Below, in pieces: positions 44,765 to 51,858 of a DNA stretch of 64,000 nucleotides (positions are counted from its first letter, which is position 1; every line of letters begins with the position of its first letter). The stretch spans positions 1-64,000 of the forward strand of contig MEPO01000030.1 in the NCBI GenBank assembly GCA_001769805.1, written 5' to 3'. Made by a program: the position numbers and the translations under genes. Below the pieces are notes generated by a model that made no database searches, was not told where the DNA came from, and saw only the letters and a list, made by a program, of their open reading frames with translations. The DNA is from Bdellovibrionales bacterium GWA1_52_35. Its GTDB lineage: Bacteria; Bdellovibrionota; UBA1018.

Positions 44765-46032
44765 GCCAGTTCCGCGGCACGTTCCATCAGTCCCCGAGCC
44801 ACGCCCCGGAACGGATCCAGATCATGTAGCTTCTCTTTCCCAAAACGTTTGACCAGGGCTTCACGAAGCCAGGGTACTTTGGCCGTACCTCCGGTACAAA
44901 GAACGCGGTCAATCTGCCCGGGCTTGAGCTGTGCGGCGGCGATCGTTTCATCCAGTGACGTGATGATCGCCTCGAGGGGAGCTGCAGCATAGGACTCGAA
45001 TTCAGGCCGGGTGAGCTGCTCATCGATTTCAACATCAGGATAAGTGAATTCCAAAGCGGCGGAATCCGACAGGGAAAGAGCGCGTTTGGCAGCCTCCACC
45101 GTCTCGAAAAGGGAAATACCGAGTTGATCATTCAGAAGTGTGAAGAGTCGTTCTATTTTCTCACGATCCTCAGGTCCAAGCGCCCACTGCTGAACATTCC
45201 TGAAAAATTCCAAGGTGTCTTGCTTGCGCAAAAGAGAAATTTCACCGGGATGGCAGATCCGCTCCATGAGATGCGGCGGCATTGTGAGAATGTTCGAGCC
45301 AAAAGGAACCTGATACTGCACGCCCGTACCGAAGAGCGGAGCAATGCGCTTGCGCATGATGGCGGAATCCAGAGCATCACCCGCCACGGACAAGCCACCC
45401 ATGGCTATTACGTCTGAAGCGCGGAAATTCTCCTCACCCAGGCGGTAAACGGTGAAATCTGAAGTGCCGCCCCCGAAGTCTGCGGCAAGCACCAGTTCTT
45501 CACGTCGCGTGCTTTCGGCACTCCGACCGTAGCCAAAGGCGGCGGCGATTGGTTCCGGGAAGAATTCTATGTTTTTGAATCCCGCAATACGCGCCGCACG
45601 CTCCAGCCGTCCTTCCGCATAGCGGTCATCGGCTTCATCAAAGGCAAAGCGCGCGGGACGCCCCAAGACAACGCTCGTGACGTCTTCTCCGTAATGGGCA
45701 TTGGCGCGCCGACGCATTTCTCCGAGAAACACACCAATGAGATCTTCCAGATTGAAGGGACGGTTTTCGACAAAAGTTCCGATGAAGGTCCGACGGGGAA
45801 GTTGTTTTTTGATCGAACGCACCAATCGTCCCGTGAAATCCCGATGACCAAACTCCTGAATGGCCCGTGCTCCGTAGAAAACTTCCTTGGAATTGGGGAA
45901 GTACAGGAGACTGCGCAGCACCCCCGGATCAGCTGCTTGCGGATCGAGAGGTACAAAGCCCCGAAGCCCCGTCGGATCGGCGGCGCCCAGCAGGGAATTG
46001 GAGGTTCCAAAATCAATGGCGTAAATCAGCAT
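44755..46032 (-). CDS. Hsp70-family (YegD-like) ATPase
   Basis: From the Met at 46030-46032 (MLIYAIDFGTSNSLLG) the 425-residue protein shows the actin-like ATPase motifs: DFGTSNS (phosphate 1), LAADFGGGTSDFTVYRL (phosphate 2), RIAGFKNIEFFPEPIAAAFGYG (connect 1) and VLCTGGTAKVPWLREAL (adenosine site). It lacks the peptide-binding and lid domains of DnaK, as in E. coli YegD. Role is unknown; it may act as a stand-alone chaperone ATPase. A frame extending to 46113 exists but without a ribosome binding site; an intermediate Met is at 46050. Confidence 0.9.
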   Translation of the reverse strand: MLIYAIDFGTSNSLLGAADPTGLRGFVPLDPQAADPGVLRSLLYFPNSKEVFYGARAIQEFGHRDFTGRLVRSIKKQLPRRTFIGTFVENRPFNLEDLIGVFLGEMRRRANAHYGEDVTSVVLGRPARFAFDEADDRYAEGRLERAARIAGFKNIEFFPEPIAAAFGYGRSAESTRREELVLAADFGGGTSDFTVYRLGEENFRASDVIAMGGLSVAGDALDSAIMRKRIAPLFGTGVQYQVPFGSNILTMPPHLMERICHPGEISLLRKQDTLEFFRNVQQWALGPEDREKIERLFTLLNDQLGISLFETVEAAKRALSLSDSAALEFTYPDVEIDEQLTRPEFESYAAAPLEAIITSLDETIAAAQLKPGQIDRVLCTGGTAKVPWLREALVKRFGKEKLHDLDPFRGVARGLMERAAELAYK

Positions 46033-46178
46033 GTTTTCAAATAGTAACATGCGATGCGATTGATTTTGTTCACATTTCAAAAAATCCCGTCTGATTGTCT
46101 GCATGCACTCCAAACTCCATGAATTTGGGATTGAATATTTGACCTACCGGCCTTACCCTTCGCCTGAGTGGGGACGAA

Positions 46179-47546
46179 ATGGCTCAGCGCGGTGGACTCA
46201 ATTCAGTTTTGATTTTGATCTCTGCACTTTTGTGCAGTTTCAGCATTTCACACGCTTCTGCCGCTCCCATTTCCGTTCTAAGTTTTAATCTTCATGGCTA
46301 TCACCCGACCGGCGAGCCCGAGCGCTGGCTTGAAAATCGGGACGGAAGTCGTACTGCTACCGATTCTTATCTTTTTTTCTTCGCGCACCAGGAACTCGAG
46401 CGTGGACATCGTGTTCGCCTGGATCGCCTCGCCCGCGATCTTCGTCAGATGAGTCCTGATATTTTATTCCTGCAGGAAGTGGCTGCGGGAAGCGGCGAGA
46501 CCCCGAAGGATTGTGCGGCCTTTTACAAAAAGCCAGCAAACAGGAACGACGATCGGTTTGAACTGAATTCTGTTCTCAGGCTTGCGAACCGGCTGCCGGA
46601 TACTTATAGAGCAGCCCTCGCTTGCCGAGGCAATGTCGGCTGGTGGACGAATCAAGACACATTCAAGGACCAGCGCGTGATCCGCTACACGGGTCCCCAG
46701 AATACCCGGCCTGAAGTTGTTTTTGACTTTGGCGCTAACCCCTATCCCGGTGGTTTGATCGTCGAAGGACTTGCCATGCTGGTCAAAGCACCTTTGGCGA
46801 TCGCCGACGAGCAGCGCTGGACCATTCCCACTTCGATCGCGGGTGATAACGGATTTGTGCAGGCAGCCGCGATTTTACTCAATGGCAAGCGCGCCGATTC
46901 CCCCTGGGTGATCGCGGTGAATGTGCATGGAGCCCGCAAGTTGAAACATTTTGAACAAGCCGTCCAGATTCGCCGCAAGATCTCTGAATATCTATCGAGC
47001 CTGCGCCTCCCCGGACCTTTTGCCGGCACCATCGTTGGCGGCGATTTCAATGCGCAGCTCAGCCCGGATGTTTCGACCGTGCCCTGGGAAATGGAGCTTT
47101 CCGGTCGGCGTTACCTGTCCTGGCCGCTCGAAGCAGCTCAGCTGAAGACATTGAAGAACGAACTTATAAAATACAATTTCAACGAAAAAGTCGATGCAGA
47201 CGCATCCGTTCGCGACCCAGCTGAAGCGGAGTGGCGGGCTGAGCACGCCATTGAGAACCTCCTGGCCTTCAGCCGGGAGTGGAATGCGATCCCGGGTTAT
47301 ACCTGGGGTCTCCAGGAATCATTGGCCTTCGCGCAGAGGAGATCTCTTTGCAAACTGCCAGTCGGACCAGAAAAATGGGATGCATCTTGTTCGCTGAAAA
47401 GCAGGATTGACCTGATCTTTACCAATACAGAAATGGCTGTGCAAAACAGCTATGTTGTTTATTCCAAAAACAATTGGAAATCTCTTCAGTCCCTTTCGGA
47501 TCATCCAGGCCTTTGGGCGGAGTTTTTGCCTGACTCGCAACGTTAA
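46179..47546 (+). CDS. Exported endonuclease/exonuclease/phosphatase-family protein
   Basis: The 455-residue product has a signal peptide (LILISALLCSFSISHASA) followed by an EEP domain: ISVLSFNLHGYHP, RQMSPDILFLQEV (catalytic Glu), AINVHGARK-type strand VIAVNVHGARKLKHFEQAV, GTIVGGDFNAQLSP (GDFN), KSRIDLIFTNTE and the terminal SDHPGLWAEF (SDH). All metal-site motifs are in place, so activity as a phosphodiesterase, DNase or phosphatase is likely; the substrate is not readable. It should be periplasmic or secreted. Its stop overlaps the archease gene by 4 bases. Confidence 0.87.
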   Translation: MAQRGGLNSVLILISALLCSFSISHASAAPISVLSFNLHGYHPTGEPERWLENRDGSRTATDSYLFFFAHQELERGHRVRLDRLARDLRQMSPDILFLQEVAAGSGETPKDCAAFYKKPANRNDDRFELNSVLRLANRLPDTYRAALACRGNVGWWTNQDTFKDQRVIRYTGPQNTRPEVVFDFGANPYPGGLIVEGLAMLVKAPLAIADEQRWTIPTSIAGDNGFVQAAAILLNGKRADSPWVIAVNVHGARKLKHFEQAVQIRRKISEYLSSLRLPGPFAGTIVGGDFNAQLSPDVSTVPWEMELSGRRYLSWPLEAAQLKTLKNELIKYNFNEKVDADASVRDPAEAEWRAEHAIENLLAFSREWNAIPGYTWGLQESLAFAQRRSLCKLPVGPEKWDASCSLKSRIDLIFTNTEMAVQNSYVVYSKNNWKSLQSLSDHPGLWAEFLPDSQR

Positions 47547-47995
47547 ACATCCACCACGACCATCGCTTTCCAGCCTTGGGGCGTTTTTGAGATTGCAAAT
47601 TTGTGATGGGTAATCGCTTTAGCATCCGCACCCAGGGCTCCCGCCTGCTCTTTTTTATAATCTGAAATCATCTCTCCCAAGAATGAGACACTCAATGATC
47701 TCAGTGACGGATCGATCTTGATTTTTTCGGGACGCAAAAGGAGCCCATCTGCGTCCTTGAAATATAGGATTTTCTGCAAAAAGCCATAAAGCAGCTCCTC
47801 GAGAGCTTCGTCCCCCTGTCGCTCTGATTTCAACTCAATCGTGCGCTTCAAAGCGGGTCGAATGGATGAAACATCCTGCACCATGATGCTCAGGAGCGCG
47901 TCGGCAGCAGACTCGAACATTTCAGCAATGCTCGAACCGAGCGCCTCGAAAGCGGCGTCCGCGAGAGCGATATTATTCAGGTATCTGTAACTCAT
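47543..47995 (-). CDS. Archease, RtcB-activating protein
   Basis: The 150-residue protein fits the archease family: ADAAFEALGSSIAEMFESAA near the start (containing the metal-site Asp/Glu), a LEELLYGFLQKILYFKDADG segment, and the conserved end AITHHKFAISKTPQGWKAMVVVDV. Archease promotes guanylylation of the RNA ligase RtcB and turns it into a multiple-turnover enzyme. It begins 3 bases downstream of the rtcB stop on the same strand, so it is co-transcribed with its partner. Confidence 0.93.
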   Translation of the reverse strand: MSYRYLNNIALADAAFEALGSSIAEMFESAADALLSIMVQDVSSIRPALKRTIELKSERQGDEALEELLYGFLQKILYFKDADGLLLRPEKIKIDPSLRSLSVSFLGEMISDYKKEQAGALGADAKAITHHKFAISKTPQGWKAMVVVDV

Positions 47996-47998
47996 TGC

Positions 47999-49447
47999 TC
48001 ATCCTTTTATATTTCCCAGCGGGGTAAATTTAATGATCGGGCGGCTCAGCCCACCCGCATGCGAGACGTGGATCACTTCATCAATATTCTTGTAGGCAGC
48101 CCCCGCTTCTTCAGCCAGTCCGGAAAGTGAAGTAGATCGAACATAAATCCCGCGCCTCTCCATATCGTCGGCAAGCTGTCTTCCGCGGAAGAGACTTTTG
48201 GCTTTGTGACGGCTCATCGTTCGTCCACTTCCATGAGCGGTACTGAAGAACGTCTGAGCCGCTGATTCCATGCCCAGAAGCAGATACGAGCCCGTTTCCA
48301 TGCTGCCGCCGATGATCACAGGCTGCCCGACAGCTCGGTATCTTTCAGGAACTTCCGGTCTCCCCGGCCCAAAGGACCGCGTAGCACCCTTGCGGTGAAC
48401 GAGGAGCTGCTTTTTTTTCCCTTCGATCCGGTGCTGCTCCAGCTTCGCTGTATTGTGGGCGACATCGTAGATCATGTGCATCCCGAGTTCCTTGGCCGGA
48501 CTTCCAAATACTTCCGAAAACACTTCACGAATCTGATGCAGGATAATCTGCCGGTTCACGTACGACATGTTAATGGCGCACTTCATTGCACCGAAGTAAG
48601 CCTGCCCCTCCGGCGAGGTGAATGGAGCGCAGGCCAGCTCGCGATCCGGAATCTCTATTTTGTACTTGTTTTGCATCACCTGCAGGAAGAGCTGGAGGTA
48701 GTCACTTGCGACCTGATGACCAAAGCCCCGGCTGCCGCAATGAAACATGATGACCACCTGGTTGGGGGAGATACCGAATAGCCGGGCCATAGCCGGATCA
48801 AAGATGTTCTCGGGTTTGGCCACCTGAATCTCCAGATAATGGTTGCCTGAACCAAGTGTTCCGATCTGCTTTATACCCCGTTCAATCGCAGTCTGACTGA
48901 CCAGCTCCGGATCGGCTTCGGTCGCGCAGCCACTGTCTTCTGTCAGTTCGAGGTCTTCATTCCACGCGTAGCCCCGCTCCAGGCACCAGCGTGAGCCGAT
49001 TTTTAATACGTTTTTGAATTCTTTTCTGTTCAGCTCCAGGAAGCCACTTCCCCCTACACCAGCCGGAACGCGCTGATAGAGCAGGTTCACCAGCTTGTGC
49101 AGGCGTGGCTGCACCTCATCGAAGGCCAAATTCGTACTGACCAGGCGCATCCCGCAGTTGATATCAAAACCAATCCCACCGGGCGAAATGACTCCGGTCT
49201 GGGGATCCACCGCGGCCACACCCCCGATCGGGAAGCCATATCCCGAATGGCCGTCTGGCATGCAGTACGCGCATTGCACAATTCCCGGAAGCATCGCAAC
49301 ATTCGAAATCTGATCGAAAACCGCATCATCAAAGGTTCCCAGGAGCGAATCACTTGCGATGATCCGAGCGGGTACGCGCATACCGCTTTTATAAGTGATC
49401 GGGATTTCCCAGACTGCTTCTGCAATGCGTTTCAAATTCTCCCGCAT
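47999..49447 (-). CDS. rtcB: RNA-splicing ligase RtcB
   Basis: From the ATG at 49445-49447 (MRENLKRIAEAVWEIPIT) the protein has 482 residues, the family norm; a longer frame to 49522 would overlap the divergent thpR start. Motifs include MPDGHSGYGFPIGGVAA, GGIGFDINCGMRL (metal Asp and Cys), MFHCGSRGFGHQ, and STAHGSGRTMSR, where the His receives GMP. RtcB joins 2',3'-cyclic phosphate or 3'-phosphate ends to 5'-hydroxyl ends during tRNA and RNA repair. It forms an operon with archease; no RtcR regulator or rtcA gene is next to it. Confidence 0.95.
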   Translation of the reverse strand: MRENLKRIAEAVWEIPITYKSGMRVPARIIASDSLLGTFDDAVFDQISNVAMLPGIVQCAYCMPDGHSGYGFPIGGVAAVDPQTGVISPGGIGFDINCGMRLVSTNLAFDEVQPRLHKLVNLLYQRVPAGVGGSGFLELNRKEFKNVLKIGSRWCLERGYAWNEDLELTEDSGCATEADPELVSQTAIERGIKQIGTLGSGNHYLEIQVAKPENIFDPAMARLFGISPNQVVIMFHCGSRGFGHQVASDYLQLFLQVMQNKYKIEIPDRELACAPFTSPEGQAYFGAMKCAINMSYVNRQIILHQIREVFSEVFGSPAKELGMHMIYDVAHNTAKLEQHRIEGKKKQLLVHRKGATRSFGPGRPEVPERYRAVGQPVIIGGSMETGSYLLLGMESAAQTFFSTAHGSGRTMSRHKAKSLFRGRQLADDMERRGIYVRSTSLSGLAEEAGAAYKNIDEVIHVSHAGGLSRPIIKFTPLGNIKG

Positions 49448-49475
49448 TGGACTGGAAGTAGCAACGCCTGCACCA

Positions 49476-50066
49476 ATGCCAGTAGCCTCTTTGCGGCTTT
49501 TCGTAGCGGTCGACCTGAGCAATGAGGTCCGGGATGAAATCGAGAAGCTGTCCCGGGAAGTTGAACTCGCATTGCACAGCAGAAATATCCGCTGGGTGCC
49601 TTCGGATAAATTTCATCTCACGTTAAAATTCATAGGTACTACAGCACCCGACCTGCTCGAACCGATCTCCAAAAAAATCGAATCGATTACAAAAGACAGA
49701 ACGGAGTTCCTAATGAACGTGCAGGGCATGGGAGTGTTTCCAGGCCCGGCCCGAGCGCGAATTCTCTGGGTAGGGATAGAGAACCGGGAACATCAGCTCT
49801 CCGACGTCGCAGGTGCACTTGATCGTGAACTGGTGGAGCTCGGGATTGCGCCTGAAGCCCGTCCCTATGTCCCCCACCTCACGATCGCCAAATTCCAGAA
49901 TCCTGCTCACGTAGACAGGATGATTGAGCCCTACTTGCAGCGACAAATGGGCACGGTGTCTGTGGATCGCCTGCGGCTGTATCAAAGCAGGCTGGAAGGA
50001 AAGGGCTCTGTTTACGAGCTATTACGAGAATTTCATTTCGTGCCGGCCCGTAGAACCCGTGTATAA
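49476..50066 (+). CDS. thpR: RNA 2',3'-cyclic phosphodiesterase / 2'-5' RNA ligase family (ThpR)
   Basis: Starting at ATG 49476 (MPVASLRLFVAVDL), the 196-residue protein has the two HxTx motifs of the 2H phosphoesterase family: FHLTLKFIG and PHLTIAKF. ThpR opens 2',3'-cyclic phosphates to 2'-phosphates and can show 2'-5' ligase activity in vitro. Its start is 28 bases from that of the divergent rtcB, placing both end-processing activities together. The opposing reaction to RtcB ends makes co-regulation plausible (inference). The last codons hold a TATAAT that may be the promoter of the next gene. Confidence 0.92.
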   Translation: MPVASLRLFVAVDLSNEVRDEIEKLSREVELALHSRNIRWVPSDKFHLTLKFIGTTAPDLLEPISKKIESITKDRTEFLMNVQGMGVFPGPARARILWVGIENREHQLSDVAGALDRELVELGIAPEARPYVPHLTIAKFQNPAHVDRMIEPYLQRQMGTVSVDRLRLYQSRLEGKGSVYELLREFHFVPARRTRV

Positions 50067-50067
50067 T
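50062..50067 (+). promoter_or_regulatory. Perfect -10 hexamer before the papain-like protease gene
   Basis: TATAAT (50062-50067) sits in the last codons of thpR, only 8 bases before the ATG at 50076. Transcription from it would start at about the ATG, giving a leaderless message; no ribosome binding site is visible. No clear -35 was found, so chance cannot be excluded. Confidence 0.35.
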
Positions 50068-50075
50068 AAGACTTC

Positions 50076-51458
50076 ATGGGGCTGATTACCGGAATACTAT
50101 TAGCAATTTGGGCAGTGACGGGAGTCCAGGCCGACACGTGTTCGCCTATCCGTCTGGACCAGGGCGATGGCCCGATGGCCGGGATGCCCATCCGCAGTCA
50201 GGGCAGTCTCGGCATCTGTTACGCCTACGTAGCCAGCCAGCTGAATGATTGCTGGGAAGGGCAAAAGCTGAAACGAGCTGCCAATATCAGTTCTGCGGCG
50301 GCGAACGCGACGATCAAACCTTCTTCAGCGCTTTACGCATCAATTGGAAGCTCTTTGGACCCGCGACAAAAGAATCTCACGAAATGCCCCGATCGCAGGA
50401 AAAATGGCGATTTTGACCTGCTGGTGGATGGCGGCCGGACCTGTGTGGCGGTCGAGACCCTGGCAAAATCGGGTTCCTGCTCCGACGATCTGGTGAACGA
50501 GATCATCAGTGAGCAGCTTGAGTCTTCCAAGTTCACAAGACCCAGTGCCGCGGCTCTCGCTGAGGCTGAAAAAGGCATACTTGAGTCGAAAACAGGAATC
50601 GAAGAAAATCAAAAGAGTATCGAGAAAACCACCGCGATCCTTGCAAAGCTGCCGCGTTCCGATTTTTATTATAATTCACTCAAGGATAATCTCGTTATTT
50701 ATCAGGCAAATCTGAAAATTCACGAAGGGAATCTCAAAATATACGAAGAGCGCAAACAACAAGCGTCGACGACACCTTCGCAAGAGGCAAATTCCGTCCG
50801 CGCGCTCTATGACGAAAGCAAACTTGTGCAGGCGTGTCCCCAAATGGACCGGTGCCCGCGAGTGCCAGACAAGACCAATCCCCCACAACCTAACATTTTA
50901 TCCGTTGTTGCGCGCGCCATCCTTGAAGACATGAAGCAGAAATTTGATCAAGGTGGATGCGCGAAATCCTCAGAGCTGAATCCAACCGACTGCAAGTTAG
51001 AATGTGATCATCGAAATTTCTTCTCAAAGTCTTCGCTGAAAGCCCGGATCCATGAAGCTCTCGAGAGGCCCAATCCCATGCCAATCGGAATTTCGATTTG
51101 CGCTGCTATCATCAGAAGTGAGGCTACACTTAATTTGTGGCAGAAGGAAGTCGCCCAGCCGGGCTCGACCATTCCGGCCTTTCCTGAGCCAGGCGCGAGT
51201 TGGAAAAATCACCCCTTTTGTGAACCCCATGCGGTTCTGATTGTGGGGCGGCAGAAGAATCCCCTCACCCAAAAATGCCAACTGGTCATCCGCAACAGCT
51301 GGGGTTCCGTTTGCGAACGCATGGCGACCTGCACCTCAGCGAGCTGTAGCTGTGAAAAGGATACCGGGCAGTTACTGATCGACGAAGAACTCGTTGCAGA
51401 GAACACCTGGGACATTCAGACCGTGCCCTCCCCGTTTAACGAAAAGAGCTGCAAATGA
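50076..51458 (+). CDS. Exported papain-family (C1) cysteine protease
   Basis: The 460-residue protein has a short signal peptide (GILLAIWAVTGVQA) and the C1 catalytic set: QGSLGICYAY with Gln42 and catalytic Cys48, HAVLIVG near residue 385 for the His, and IRNSWG near residue 405 for the Asn. A long charged insertion (about residues 150-260, with a predicted coiled coil: LEKGILESKTGIEENQKSI-like) separates the halves, and many Cys suggest disulfides. It should act in the periplasm or outside. The stop overlaps the next gene's start by 4 bases. An exported protease could degrade prey, host or own envelope proteins; which is not shown. Confidence 0.85.
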   Translation: MGLITGILLAIWAVTGVQADTCSPIRLDQGDGPMAGMPIRSQGSLGICYAYVASQLNDCWEGQKLKRAANISSAAANATIKPSSALYASIGSSLDPRQKNLTKCPDRRKNGDFDLLVDGGRTCVAVETLAKSGSCSDDLVNEIISEQLESSKFTRPSAAALAEAEKGILESKTGIEENQKSIEKTTAILAKLPRSDFYYNSLKDNLVIYQANLKIHEGNLKIYEERKQQASTTPSQEANSVRALYDESKLVQACPQMDRCPRVPDKTNPPQPNILSVVARAILEDMKQKFDQGGCAKSSELNPTDCKLECDHRNFFSKSSLKARIHEALERPNPMPIGISICAAIIRSEATLNLWQKEVAQPGSTIPAFPEPGASWKNHPFCEPHAVLIVGRQKNPLTQKCQLVIRNSWGSVCERMATCTSASCSCEKDTGQLLIDEELVAENTWDIQTVPSPFNEKSCK

Positions 51459-51835
51459 AGATCATTCTTTTACTGGTTCTTTTCGGAACCTCCGCTCACG
51501 CGGCCGAACTTACGTTCAAATTGGATTCTGGAAAAAGCGTTAAAATGACCGAACTCCGGGAAAGAACACTGCTCCTCAATTCCTCCTGCGTGAAAAACTC
51601 CGAACCTTCGGACTGCAAAGCCTGGAAGCTGGCGCAGGTCAGTTCTGCTACCGGTATTCACCCGCAGGGAGGCCAGGAACCCGGCGCTCTGGTTTGCGCT
51701 AAGCTCGGGGGCAGGGTTCAGATCGCCAAAGACAGCAGGAACAATGAAGAAGCTTTCTGCGGATTTTCCGACGGCTCGCTGATTTCCTGCGGATCGCTTT
51801 ATGCAATCGCGCTGAAGAACAGCCTGAAGCCTTGA
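51455..51835 (+). CDS. Small exported DUF333-like protein
   Basis: The 126-residue product has a signal peptide (MKIILLLVLFGTSAHA) and a C-terminal DUF333-type module: PGALVCAKLGGRVQIAKD, EAFCGFSDGSLISCGSLY, with paired Cys. It overlaps the papain-like protease gene by 4 bases (ATGA), so the two proteins are made together. DUF333 domains occur in C1-type inhibitor and heat-shock HslJ contexts, so a protease partner or inhibitor role is possible, but this is inference. Confidence 0.75.
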   Translation: MKIILLLVLFGTSAHAAELTFKLDSGKSVKMTELRERTLLLNSSCVKNSEPSDCKAWKLAQVSSATGIHPQGGQEPGALVCAKLGGRVQIAKDSRNNEEAFCGFSDGSLISCGSLYAIALKNSLKP

Positions 51836-51858
51836 ACATCTGGCAGAAAACAAAAACA

